Assembly: GCA_045128275.1 (NCBI GenBank)
Contig: JBGVRH010000059.1
Location: forward strand, 17,229 to 81,228
Direction of reading: 5' to 3'
Length of the DNA stretch: 64,000 nucleotides
Source of the DNA: CAMEON01 sp045128275
Lineage (GTDB): Bacteria; Bacillota; Clostridia; Oscillospirales; CAG-272
The translations under genes were made by a program, and so were the position numbers. This document shows, piece after piece, positions 49,062-57,980 of this stretch. Within the stretch, counting starts at the first letter, position 1, and each line of letters opens with the position of its first letter. The notes below the pieces were generated by a model, which saw nothing but the letters and a program-made list of their open reading frames with translations, had not been told where the DNA came from and searched no databases.

Positions 49062-52000
49062 GTGGAGCGTAACGAAATTTCATCCATTAAGATCGGTTTG
49101 GCATCTCCGGAAATGATCCGCAAGTGGTCCTTTGGCGAAGTCGAAAAGCCTGAGACCATCAACTACCGCACCCTGAAGGCCGAGATCGGCGGCCTCTTCT
49201 GCGAGCGTATCTTTGGCCCGACCAAGGACGGCGCTTGTATGTGCGGCAAATATAAGAATTCCCACAGTAAAGAGGTCATCAAGTGCGAGAAGTGCGGCGT
49301 GGACGTCACCACCAAGAAGGTGCGCCGCGAGCGCATGGGTCACATTGAGCTGGCCTCCCCCGTATCCCACATCTGGTACTTCAAGGCCATCCCCTCCCGT
49401 ATGGCCCTGGTGCTGGATATCTCCCCCAAGCAGCTGGAGCAGGTGCTGTATTTCGCTGAGAACGTGGTGCTGGATCCCGGCAACACCCCCCTCATGACCG
49501 GTACCGTCCTCTCCGAGAAGCAGTACGTGGAGTACCGTGAGATGTACGGCAACGAGTTCCGCGTGGGCATGGGTGCCGAGGCCATCAAGGAGCTGCTGGC
49601 CGCCATCGATGTAAACGAGCTCTCCGCTCAGCTCAAGAGCGATCTGGAGCGCGCCTCCGGTCAGAAGAAGACCCGTATCATCAAGCGTCTGGAGGTCATC
49701 GAGGCCTTCCGCACCTCCGGCAACAAGCTGGAGTGGATGGTGCTGGACGTTCTGCCCGTCATTCCCCCCGACATCCGTTCCATGGTGCAGCTGGACGGCG
49801 GCCGTTTCGCCTCCTCCGACCTCAACGAGCTGTACCGCCGTGTCATCGCCCGTAACAACCGTCTCAAGAAGCTTCTTGAGATCCATACCCCCGACATCGT
49901 CATCCGCAACGAGAAGAGAATGCTCCAGGAGGCTGTCGATGCTCTGATCGACAACGGCCGCCGCGGTAAGCCCGTTACCGGCCCCTCCAACCGTCCCCTC
50001 AAGTCTCTGTCCGAAATGCTCCGCGGTAAGCAGGGCCGTTTCCGTCAGAACCTGCTGGGTAAGCGCGTGGACTACTCCGGCCGTTCTGTTATCGTCGTCG
50101 GTCCTACCCTGAAGATCTACCAGTGCGGTCTGCCTAAGGAGATGGCTCTGGAGCTCTTCAAGCCCTTCGTGGTCAAGAGACTGGTGGAGATGGGCAAGGC
50201 TACCAACGTCAAGGAAGCCCAGAAGAAGATCGAGCGCGTGTTCCCCGAGGTCTACGACGCCCTGGAGAACGTCATCAAGGAGCATCCCGTGCTTCTGAAC
50301 CGCGCACCTACCCTGCACCGTCTGTCCATCCAGGCCTTCGAGCCTGTGCTGGTTGAGGGCCGCGCCATCAAGCTGCACCCCCTGGTGTGTACCGCATTCA
50401 ACGCCGACTTCGACGGCGACCAGATGCCTGTACACGTCCCCCTGTCCGTGGAGGCTCAGGCCGAGGCCCGCTTCCTCATGCTGTCCGCCAACAACCTGCT
50501 GAAGCCTGTGGACGGTAAGGCCGTCACCGTGCCTACCCAGGATATGATCCTCGGCTCCTACTACCTCACCATGGATAAGCCCGGTGAGCCCGGCGAGGGC
50601 CGTTGCTTCCGCAACGTGGACGAGGCTATGATGGCCTACGCCAACCATCAGCTGGGTATCCACGCTCCCATCAAGGTGCGTATCACCCGCGAGTTCGAGG
50701 AGACCGACGCCGAGGGCAATACCGTCACCGTCGAGCGCACCAAGCTGGTGGAGAAGAACGTCACCCTTGGCCGTCTGATCTTCAACGAGGCCATTCCTCA
50801 GGGCATCGGCTTCAACAAGAAGCGCACCGACGACTTCGATCTCGAGGTCTCCGAGGTGGTCAAGAAGAAGCAGCTGGGTCAGATCATCGACTGCTGCATC
50901 CGCGCCCGCGGTACCGCCGAGTGCGCCGAGATGCTGGATAAGATCAAGGCTATGGGTTACAAGTATTCCACCCAGGCTTCCTTCTCCATCTCGGTCTACG
51001 ATATGACCATTCCTCCCGAGAAGAAGGGCTTCCTCGACGAGGCTCAGAAGAAGGTGGACGTCATCACCCGTCACTTCATGCGCGGTGAGCTGTCCGAGGA
51101 GGAGCGTTACCAGGCCGTTATCAAGATCTGGAACCAGACCACCGATAACGTCACCGGCGCGCTGACCAACTCCTTCTCCACCTACAATCCTATCAAGATC
51201 ATGGCAGACTCCGGCGCCCGTGGTTCCATGACCCAGATGAGACAGCTGGCCGGTATGCGCGGTCTGATGTTCTCTGCCACCGGTAAGACCATGGAGCTTC
51301 CCATTAAGTCCAACTTCCGCGAGGGTCTGAACATCACCGAGTACTTCATGGGTGCCCGTTCCTCCCGTAAGTCCCTGTCGGATACCGCACTTCGTACCGC
51401 AGACTCGGGTTACCTGACCCGCCGTCTGGTGGATGTCTCCCAGGAGGTCATCATCCGCGAGATCAAGTGTAACACCACCAAGGGCGCTTGGGTCAACGAC
51501 GTCATCGACGAGAAGGACAAGAACGTCCTGGAGCCTCTGGCAGACCGTATCATCGGTCGCTTCACCATGGGTGAGGTTGTCCATCCCGAGACCGGCGAGA
51601 TCCTGATCCCCGACGATACCATGATCACCGAGGAGATGGCTTCCGCCATCACCAAGGCCGGTATCACCTCGGTTCAGATCCGTACCGCCATCCAGTGCCA
51701 CGCCCGCTACGGCCTCTGCGCTCACTGCTACGGTGCCGACCTGGCATCCGGTAAGCTGGTTTCCGTCGGTGAGGCCGTCGGTATCATCGCCGCTCAGTCC
51801 ATCGGTGAGCCCGGTACCCAGCTGACCATGAGAACCTTCCACTCCGGTGGTGTCGCAGGTTCCGATATTACCCAGGGTCTTCCCCGAGTCGAGGAGCTCT
51901 TCGAGGCTCGCGCTCCCAAGAAGGCCGCTATCATGGTTGAGCAGAACGGTATCGCCCGCATTCAGCCCAATCCCGACGTGCCTGGCATGAACGACGTCAC

Positions 52001-52658
52001 CGTCCACGACGAGAACGGCGTTGAGCTGGCTAAGTACCCCATCCCCTACGGCATGCGTCTCGCCATCACCGACGAGCAGCCCGTGGAGATCGGTCAGTCC
52101 CTCACCGAGGGCTCCAAGGCTCCCGCCGATATCATGCGTATCCAGGGCCTGGATGCTGTCTACGAGTACATCATCAAGGAGATCCAGAAGGTGTACCGTT
52201 CCCAGTCGGTTAACGTCAACGATAAGCACATCGAGATCATCGCCCGTCAGATGACCCGTAAGCTCCGCATCACCGACCACGGCGATACCACCCTGCTGGA
52301 CGGCTCCACCGTCGACCTGTCCGACCTCGAGGAGGCAAATGCCGAGCTCGACGTCCGCATCGAGGCCGGTGAGACCGAGCTCAAGCACGCCGAGGGCGAG
52401 CCTGTGCTGCTGGGTATCACCAAGGCATCTCTGGCTACCGAGTCCTTCATGTCCGCCGCCTCCTTCCAGGAGACCACCAAGGTGCTGGCCGAGGCCGCGA
52501 TCCGCGGTAAGGTCGATCACCTCCGCGGTCTGAAGGAGAACGTCATCATCGGTAAGCTCATCCCCGCCGGTACCGGTATGTCCTGCTATAAGGAGATCAC
52601 CGTCGAGGAGACCGCCAAGCTGGAGGCCGCCGAGGAGAGCGACGAGTCCGCTTCCTGA
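49062..52658 (+). CDS. rpoC: RNA polymerase beta-prime subunit
   Basis: A 1,198-residue catalytic subunit. GTG 49062 is the start, with GGAG 7 bases upstream, giving MERNEISSIKIGLASPEMIR. Visible features: the N-terminal zinc site CMCGKYKN...CEKCGVDV (about residues 50-75), the lid/rudder segment RFRQNLLGKRVDYSGRSVIV, the active-site NADFDGDQM (three catalytic aspartates), bridge-helix and trigger-loop segments (GARGSMTQMRQLAGMRGLM, then GAxSSRKSLSDTALRTADSG-like sequence) and the second zinc site CHARYGLCAHCYG. It lies 107 bases downstream of rpoB and is co-transcribed with it. Confidence 0.97.
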   Translation: MERNEISSIKIGLASPEMIRKWSFGEVEKPETINYRTLKAEIGGLFCERIFGPTKDGACMCGKYKNSHSKEVIKCEKCGVDVTTKKVRRERMGHIELASPVSHIWYFKAIPSRMALVLDISPKQLEQVLYFAENVVLDPGNTPLMTGTVLSEKQYVEYREMYGNEFRVGMGAEAIKELLAAIDVNELSAQLKSDLERASGQKKTRIIKRLEVIEAFRTSGNKLEWMVLDVLPVIPPDIRSMVQLDGGRFASSDLNELYRRVIARNNRLKKLLEIHTPDIVIRNEKRMLQEAVDALIDNGRRGKPVTGPSNRPLKSLSEMLRGKQGRFRQNLLGKRVDYSGRSVIVVGPTLKIYQCGLPKEMALELFKPFVVKRLVEMGKATNVKEAQKKIERVFPEVYDALENVIKEHPVLLNRAPTLHRLSIQAFEPVLVEGRAIKLHPLVCTAFNADFDGDQMPVHVPLSVEAQAEARFLMLSANNLLKPVDGKAVTVPTQDMILGSYYLTMDKPGEPGEGRCFRNVDEAMMAYANHQLGIHAPIKVRITREFEETDAEGNTVTVERTKLVEKNVTLGRLIFNEAIPQGIGFNKKRTDDFDLEVSEVVKKKQLGQIIDCCIRARGTAECAEMLDKIKAMGYKYSTQASFSISVYDMTIPPEKKGFLDEAQKKVDVITRHFMRGELSEEERYQAVIKIWNQTTDNVTGALTNSFSTYNPIKIMADSGARGSMTQMRQLAGMRGLMFSATGKTMELPIKSNFREGLNITEYFMGARSSRKSLSDTALRTADSGYLTRRLVDVSQEVIIREIKCNTTKGAWVNDVIDEKDKNVLEPLADRIIGRFTMGEVVHPETGEILIPDDTMITEEMASAITKAGITSVQIRTAIQCHARYGLCAHCYGADLASGKLVSVGEAVGIIAAQSIGEPGTQLTMRTFHSGGVAGSDITQGLPRVEELFEARAPKKAAIMVEQNGIARIQPNPDVPGMNDVTVHDENGVELAKYPIPYGMRLAITDEQPVEIGQSLTEGSKAPADIMRIQGLDAVYEYIIKEIQKVYRSQSVNVNDKHIEIIARQMTRKLRITDHGDTTLLDGSTVDLSDLEEANAELDVRIEAGETELKHAEGEPVLLGITKASLATESFMSAASFQETTKVLAEAAIRGKVDHLRGLKENVIIGKLIPAGTGMSCYKEITVEETAKLEAAEESDESAS

Positions 52659-52712
52659 TCCATGAGTGTGACGAAATTCACCTCCGTGGATTGAGCAGTT
52701 TTCACAAAATTT

Positions 52713-52745
52713 CCCGCCCCTGTGATCCACGGGGGCGGGTCGTTT
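52713..52745 (+). terminator. Probable terminator after rpoC
   Basis: An 8-bp stem CCCGCCCC/GGGGCGGG with a 10-base loop, 54 bases past the rpoC stop. The following sequence TCGTTTG is only weakly T-rich. Confidence 0.55.
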
Positions 52746-52871
52746 GCCCTTTAAAACCCCGATTTTTGGGTTTTTCGGGGCTCTTTTCGTGTGAAATTTC
52801 ACAGGAAAAGCCCCACCGCGATTAGGGAAATTGTATAATAGGGAAAAATTTTTCGGCTTGCGAATGTCTTC

Positions 52872-52900
52872 TTGACAAACGGAAAACCTTATGATATAAT
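52872..52900 (+). promoter_or_regulatory. Sigma-A promoter of the rpsL-rpsG-fusA-tuf operon
   Basis: TTGACA and TATAAT with a 17-base spacer, about 125 bases upstream of rpsL. A strong near-consensus promoter, as expected for a ribosomal operon. Confidence 0.9.
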
Positions 52901-53026
52901 AAATCTGTTCGCGCGTATACCCGAAGTGTGTCCAAACGCGAATTTCAGGCAGTCCCGCGGGTTTCCGAAAGGAAAAACGCGTCTGTATATACACACAAAA
53001 ATTCACGAAGAAGGAGGAAATGAAGC

Positions 53027-53449
53027 ATGCCAACCTTTAACCAGCTTGTGAGACAGGGCCGTAACGCCCGCGTGTACAAGTCCAAGTCGCCTGTTCTCCA
53101 GAAGGGCTACAACAGCCTGGAAGGTAAGACCACCGACCAGTCCTCTCCTCAGAAGAGAGGTGTCTGCACCAAGGTTTCCACCACCACGCCCAAGAAGCCT
53201 AACTCCGCGCTCCGTAAGATCGCAAGAGTTCGTCTGACCAACGGCATGGAAGTCACCACCTACATCCCCGGTATCGGCCACAGCCTTCAGGAGCACTCTG
53301 TTGTCCTGATCCGTGGCGGCCGTGTACGTGACCTCCCCGGTGTGCGTTACCACATCGTCCGCGGTACCCTGGATGCACAGGGCGTCGCAAACCGCCTGCA
53401 GAGCCGTTCCAAGTACGGCGCAAAGCGTCCTAAGGCCGCTAAGAAGTAA
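53027..53449 (+). CDS. rpsL: 30S ribosomal protein S12
   Basis: A 140-residue decoding-centre protein. It has PTFNQLVRQGR at the start, the Firmicutes insertion before GVCTKVSTTTPKKPNSALRK, and IRGGRVRDLPGVRYHIVRGT. The first lysine of TPKKPNS (E. coli Lys43) is kept, but the residue equivalent to E. coli Lys88 is Arg here (residue 101). AAGGAGG lies 9 bases before the ATG. It is the first gene of the str operon. Confidence 0.97.
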   Translation: MPTFNQLVRQGRNARVYKSKSPVLQKGYNSLEGKTTDQSSPQKRGVCTKVSTTTPKKPNSALRKIARVRLTNGMEVTTYIPGIGHSLQEHSVVLIRGGRVRDLPGVRYHIVRGTLDAQGVANRLQSRSKYGAKRPKAAKK

Positions 53450-53459
53450 TTAGCAGATA

Positions 53460-53510
53460 GGACTTGCGGGGAAAGACCCGCCGCCGCTCGCGGCGTAAAA
53501 GCGAGTGTCC
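53460..53510 (+). promoter_or_regulatory. Structured RNA between rpsL and rpsG
   Basis: GGACTTGC (53460-53467) pairs with GCGAGTGTCC (53501-53510) with a 2-base bulge, enclosing two hairpins: GGG-N5-CCC and GCCG-CTCG-CGGC. This makes a compact three-way junction in the 245-base gap between the two genes. In E. coli the S7 feedback site lies in this same gap, so a translational control element is plausible. The rest of the gap holds no recognised feature. Confidence 0.45.
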
Positions 53511-53694
53511 GCAATAGGACAGAGGGAGACGAGAGAGCAGTTTCATTCAAATCACACTCCGTGTGAGCGTTTCCTCGTGAATTTCTGTGTGTGTGTACGG
53601 AAGATTGCGAGAACCCACCCGGTACGTGGACAAGAGAAGAATGCTTTTGAGTACCTATGATTTCATGTAATACTAATGAAGGAGGGAAGTTACA

Positions 53695-54165
53695 GTGCCG
53701 AGAAGAGGTTCTATATCCAAGAGAGATGTATTGCCGGATCCTTTGTACAATTCCAAGCTGGTCACCAAGCTTGTGAACAACGTTATGTACGACGGCAAGA
53801 AGGGCGTGGCTCAGACCATCGTGTACGATGCGTTCAAGATGATCGAAGAGAAGCTGGGTCAGAATGCCCTTGAAGTTTTCCAGGCCGCGCTTGACAACAT
53901 CAAGCCCGAGCTGGAGGTTAAGGCTCGCCGCGTGGGTGGTTCCACCTACCAGGTGCCTATGGAGGTCCGCCCTGAGCGCCAGCAGACCCTGGCTCTCCGT
54001 TGGCTGATCAACTATTCCAGAAACCGTTCCGAGAGAACCATGGCTGAGAGACTGGCGGGCGAGATCATGGACGCCAAGAACAGCATGGGCGGCGCCTTCA
54101 AGAAGAAGGAAGAGACTCACCGTATGGCCGAGGCCAACAAGGCTTTCGCCCATTACCGTTATTGA
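53695..54165 (+). CDS. rpsG: 30S ribosomal protein S7
   Basis: A 156-residue primary 16S-rRNA-binding protein of the small-subunit head. GTG 53695 is the start codon, with GGAGGG 8 bases upstream, giving MPRRGSISKRDVLPDPLYNS. Further signatures: KLVTKLVNNVMYDGKKGVAQ, the beta hairpin VGGSTYQVPMEVRPERQQTL and ALRWLINYSRNRSERTMAER near the end. The last residues (MAEANKAFAHYRY) are typical. It sits between rpsL and fusA, the classic str order. Confidence 0.97.
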   Translation: MPRRGSISKRDVLPDPLYNSKLVTKLVNNVMYDGKKGVAQTIVYDAFKMIEEKLGQNALEVFQAALDNIKPELEVKARRVGGSTYQVPMEVRPERQQTLALRWLINYSRNRSERTMAERLAGEIMDAKNSMGGAFKKKEETHRMAEANKAFAHYRY

Positions 54166-54216
54166 TTTTCGGGCTATCGCTTGAAAGTCTAGCGCATAAA
54201 AGCAAGGAGAAAATCA

Positions 54217-56301
54217 ATGGCAAGAGAGTATTCGCTTGAGCATACTCGGAATATCGGCATCATGGCTCACATCGATGCCGGTAAGACCACTACGACCGAG
54301 CGTATCCTGTTCTACACCGGTAAGACCCATAAGCTGGGCGAGACCCACGAGGGTGGCGCCACCATGGACTGGATGGAGCAGGAGCAGGAGAGAGGTATCA
54401 CCATTACCTCCGCGGCTACCACCTGTTACTGGAACGATAACCGCATCAATATCATCGACACCCCCGGCCACGTGGACTTCACCGTTGAGGTGGAGCGTTC
54501 CCTGCGCGTCCTGGACGGTTCTGTGACCGTCTTCTGCGCTAAGGGCGGTGTTGAGCCCCAGTCTGAGACCGTTTGGCGTCAGGCTGATAAGTATCGCGTG
54601 CCCCGTATGGCTTACGTCAACAAGATGGACATCACGGGCGCCGACTTCTATCATGTTCTGGACATGATGAGAGACAGACTCCACGCAAATCCCGTGCCCC
54701 TGCAGCTGCCCATCGGTAAGGAGATGACCTTCCGCGGTATCATCGACCTGCTGAACATGGAGGCTGACGTCTACTACGACGAGCTGGGTAAGGACGTCCG
54801 CATTGAGCCTATCCCCGAGGACATGGTTGAGCTGGCTGAGCAGTACCGCGCCGAGCTGGTGGAGGCTGTCGCTTCTACCGACGAGGAGCTGATGGAGAAG
54901 TACCTCTGCGACGAGGAGCTGACCATCGAGGAGCTCAAGGGCGCTATCCGCCGCGCAACCATCAACAACGAGATCGTTCCCGTCGTTTGCGGTTCCTCTT
55001 ACCGCAACAAGGGCGTGCAGAAGATGCTGGACGCCGTCGTCGACTATATGCCCTCTCCTCTGGACATCCCCGCTATCAAGGGTGTGAACCCCGATACCGG
55101 TGACGAGGACGAGCGCCCTGCTTCCGATGACGCTCCCTTCTCCGCTCTGGCGTTCAAGATCATGACCGATCCCTTCGTGGGTAAGCTCTGCTACTTCAGA
55201 GTCTACTCCGGTATGATCAATGCCGGCGAGACCGTCTACAACTCCACCAGAGGTAAGCGCGAGCGTCTGGGTCGTATCCTCATGATGCACGCAAACACCC
55301 GTCAGGATATCGATGCCTGCTACACCGGTGACATCGCTGCCGCTATCGGCGTGAAGAACACCACCACGGGTGATACCTTCTGCGACGAGAAGAACCCCAT
55401 CATCCTCGAGTCTATGGAGTTCCCCGAGCCCGTTATCCGCGTGGCTATTGAGCCCAAGACCCGCGCCGGCCAGGAGAAGATGGGCATCGCCCTCGCCAAG
55501 CTGGCTGAGGAGGATCCTACCTTCCGTGCCTACACCGACGATGAGACCGGTCAGACCATCATCGCAGGTATGGGTGAGCTTCACCTGGACATCATCGTTG
55601 AGCGTCTGCTCCGCGAGTTCAAGGTGGAGGCAAACATCGGTAAGCCTCAGGTTGCCTACAAGGAGACCATCCGCAAGGCAGTCGATCAGGATACCAAGTA
55701 CAAGCGTCAGTCCGGTGGTTCCGGTCAGTACGGTCACGTTAAGATCACCATCGAGCCCAACGAGCCCGGTAAGGGTTACGAGTTCGTCAACGCTGTGGTG
55801 GGCGGTGCAATTCCCAAGGAGTACATCCCCGCTGTTGACAACGGTATCCAGGGCGCTATGCAGACCGGTGTTCTGGCAGGCTACAACGTCGTTGACGTGA
55901 AGGTCACCCTGAACGACGGTTCTTACCACGACGTCGCCTCGTCCGCGATGGCGTTCCTGATCGCCGGCTCCATGGCCTTCAAGGAGGCTATGAGAAAGGC
56001 CGATCCCGTCCTCACCGAGCCTATGATGAAGGTCGTTACCATCGTCCCTGAGGAGTACATGGGCGACGTCATCGGTGACTTCAACTCCCGCCGCGGCCAG
56101 ATCCAGTCCATGGAGGCCGGTAACGGTGGTATCGAGGAGATCACGGCCTACGTGCCCCTCTCCTGCATGTTCGGCTACGCGACCGACCTGCGTTCCAAGA
56201 CCCAGGGTCGCGGCCTCTACTCCATGGAGCCCAGCCACTTCGCAGAAGTGCCCAAGAGCATCCAGGAGGAAATCGTTAAGGCTCGCGGTAAGAACAACTG
56301 A
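54217..56301 (+). CDS. fusA: Elongation factor G
   Basis: Translocation GTPase of 694 residues. The G domain shows MAHIDAGKTTTTERILFYTG (G1), GITITSAATT (G2), DTPGHVDFTVEVERSL (G3) and NKMD (G4). It is followed by domains II-V, with GRILMMHANTRQDIDACYTG in domain II, GMGELHLDIIVERL in domain III, VAYKETIR and SGGSGQYGHVKITIEP in domain IV, and SRRGQIQSMEA and VPLSCMFGYATDLRSKTQGR in domain V. The length is normal for canonical EF-G. AAGGAG precedes the ATG. It is 51 bases after rpsG. Confidence 0.97.
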   Translation: MAREYSLEHTRNIGIMAHIDAGKTTTTERILFYTGKTHKLGETHEGGATMDWMEQEQERGITITSAATTCYWNDNRINIIDTPGHVDFTVEVERSLRVLDGSVTVFCAKGGVEPQSETVWRQADKYRVPRMAYVNKMDITGADFYHVLDMMRDRLHANPVPLQLPIGKEMTFRGIIDLLNMEADVYYDELGKDVRIEPIPEDMVELAEQYRAELVEAVASTDEELMEKYLCDEELTIEELKGAIRRATINNEIVPVVCGSSYRNKGVQKMLDAVVDYMPSPLDIPAIKGVNPDTGDEDERPASDDAPFSALAFKIMTDPFVGKLCYFRVYSGMINAGETVYNSTRGKRERLGRILMMHANTRQDIDACYTGDIAAAIGVKNTTTGDTFCDEKNPIILESMEFPEPVIRVAIEPKTRAGQEKMGIALAKLAEEDPTFRAYTDDETGQTIIAGMGELHLDIIVERLLREFKVEANIGKPQVAYKETIRKAVDQDTKYKRQSGGSGQYGHVKITIEPNEPGKGYEFVNAVVGGAIPKEYIPAVDNGIQGAMQTGVLAGYNVVDVKVTLNDGSYHDVASSAMAFLIAGSMAFKEAMRKADPVLTEPMMKVVTIVPEEYMGDVIGDFNSRRGQIQSMEAGNGGIEEITAYVPLSCMFGYATDLRSKTQGRGLYSMEPSHFAEVPKSIQEEIVKARGKNN

Positions 56302-56395
56302 CCCGCATCCTTATAGTCCGCGCTGCCCCATGACAGGCGGCGCGGTCACCAAACAAAAAACTTTTTAAAATTTTATTTTATGGAGGAAGTTTACA

Positions 56396-57601
56396 ATGGC
56401 AAAGGCTACATTCGAGCGCACCAAGCCCCACGTTAACATTGGTACCATCGGTCACGTCGACCACGGTAAGACCACTCTGACCGCTGCTATCACCAAGACC
56501 CTGTCTCTGGGCAACGGCAATGTCGAGGCTATGGCTTACGACCAGATCGACAACGCTCCCGAGGAGAAGGCTCGTGGTATCACGATCAACACCCGTCACG
56601 TTGAGTACGAGACCGAGAACCGTCACTACGCTCACGTCGACTGCCCCGGCCACGCCGACTACGTTAAGAACATGATCACCGGTGCTGCCCAGATGGACGG
56701 CGCTATCCTGGTCGTTGCAGGTACTGATGGCCCTCTCGCCCAGACCCGTGAGCACGTTCTGCTGGCTCGTCAGGTTGGCGTTCCCGCAATCGTTGTCTTC
56801 ATGAACAAGACCGACCTCGTCGACGACGAGGAGCTGCTGGATCTCGTCGAGATGGAGGTCCGTGACCTGCTGTCCGAGTACGATTTCCCCGGCGACGACA
56901 TTCCGATCGTTCGCGGTTCCGCTCGTGAGGCTCTGACCTCCGACTCCAACGATCCTTCTTCTCCCGAGTACGCTCCTATTCTCGAGCTGATGGCTGAGGT
57001 TGACTCTTACATTCCTACTCCCGAGCGTAAGGCTGACCTGCCCTTCCTGATGCCCGTCGAGGACGTCTTCTCCATCTCCGGCCGTGGTACCGTTGCTACC
57101 GGTCGTGTGGAGAGAGGTACTCTGAAGGTCAACGACACTGTCGAGATCGTCGGTCTGGTCGACGAGAAGGAGACCACCGTCGTTACCGGTGTCGAGATGT
57201 TCCACAAGCTGCTGCCTCAGGCTGAGGCCGGTGACAACATCGGTGCTCTGCTCCGTGGTATCGCTAAGGACGGCATCCGCCGCGGCCAGGTTCTGGCTAA
57301 GCCCGGTTCCGTCAACCCCCACACCAACTTCAAGGGCAACGTGTACGTTCTGTCCGAGAAGGAGGGTGGTCGTCAGAAGCCCTTCTTCGCTGGCTACCGT
57401 CCTCAGTTCTACTTCAGAACTACCGACGTGACCGGTGTCATCTCTCTGCCTGAGGGTGTCGAGATGTGCCGCCCCGGCGATAACGTTGAGATGACTGTCG
57501 AGCTGATCGCCCCCATCGCTTGCGAGAAGGGTCTCCGCTTCGCTATCCGTGAGGGTGGCCGTACCGTCGGTTCCGGCGTCGTTTCCGAGATCATCAAGTA
57601 A
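56396..57601 (+). CDS. tuf: Elongation factor Tu
   Basis: A 401-residue GTPase delivering aminoacyl-tRNA to the ribosome. It has NIGTIGHVDHGKTTLTAAIT (G1), RGITINTRHVEYET (G2), DCPGHADYVKNMITGAAQMD (G3), NKTD (G4) and GSA (G5), then domain II (VFSISGRGTVATGRVERGTL) and domain III (CRPGDNVEMTVELIAPIACE). The switch II neighbourhood reads DGPLAQTREHVLLARQ, where most bacteria have GPMPQTREH. GGAGGA precedes the ATG. It closes the str operon, and a terminator follows. Confidence 0.97.
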   Translation: MAKATFERTKPHVNIGTIGHVDHGKTTLTAAITKTLSLGNGNVEAMAYDQIDNAPEEKARGITINTRHVEYETENRHYAHVDCPGHADYVKNMITGAAQMDGAILVVAGTDGPLAQTREHVLLARQVGVPAIVVFMNKTDLVDDEELLDLVEMEVRDLLSEYDFPGDDIPIVRGSAREALTSDSNDPSSPEYAPILELMAEVDSYIPTPERKADLPFLMPVEDVFSISGRGTVATGRVERGTLKVNDTVEIVGLVDEKETTVVTGVEMFHKLLPQAEAGDNIGALLRGIAKDGIRRGQVLAKPGSVNPHTNFKGNVYVLSEKEGGRQKPFFAGYRPQFYFRTTDVTGVISLPEGVEMCRPGDNVEMTVELIAPIACEKGLRFAIREGGRTVGSGVVSEIIK

Positions 57602-57624
57602 TTAACCCTTTCAGGGAAAATTCG

Positions 57625-57683
57625 CCCCGCAGCAACGTAGCAATGCTCGCATTGCCCGCGCATTGCTGCGGGGTCTTCATATT
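57625..57683 (+). terminator. Terminator after tuf
   Basis: An 11-bp stem CCCCGCAGCAA (57625-57635) / TTGCTGCGGGG (57663-57673) around a 27-base loop with further internal pairing, followed by TCTTCATATT. Confidence 0.75.
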
Positions 57684-57703
57684 CTATTACTACATTCTAA
57701 TAC

Positions 57704-57836
57704 ATCTTTGAGAATTGGTGAAATTCCATACCGGTGGTTATAGCCCACAAACACACCGCCTAAGACGGCAGGTGTGCCTGGCAGGTGTGATTCCTGCGCC
57801 GACGGTCGAACTCAGCAGAGCTGAGTTCAGAAAGTT
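57704..57836 (+). promoter_or_regulatory. FMN riboswitch upstream of ribU
   Basis: The conserved blocks of the FMN (RFN) aptamer are seen in order: GGTGAAATTCC, ACCGGTGGTTATAGCCCAC, then GGCAGGTGTGATTCCTGC and GCCGACGGT. ATCTTT at the start can pair with AAAG near 57831. The usual final block (AGTCxGGATGxxAGAAG) is not recognisable; a perfect hairpin, GAACTCAGC-AGA-GCTGAGTTC, occupies its place. Position directly before a RibU-type importer supports the call. Confidence 0.75.
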
Positions 57837-57838
57837 TT

Positions 57839-57877
57839 CTCCGCTTCGCTACGCAAACTTTCGCCGCGGAGATTTTT
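57839..57877 (+). terminator. Riboswitch expression-platform terminator
   Basis: CTCCGC (57839) pairs with GCGGAG (57866), followed by ATTTTT. A competing stem, GAAAGTTT (57830-57837) with AAACTTTC (57855-57862), occupies the loop, so two mutually influencing folds are available for ligand control. Confidence 0.6.
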
Positions 57878-57980
57878 GAGTGAGGAAACTTCCGCGTTCT
57901 CCGTTCAAATGTTGATTTTTATCTTCATGAACATCGAAAGAGAACGCGCTACAGTCCGGATGGGAAAGGATAACATTTTT

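Noticed and set aside
44956..53033. Very long antisense frames opposite rpoB and rpoC
   Set aside because: They mirror strongly biased codons of highly expressed genes and have no promoter, ribosome-binding site or recognisable domain.
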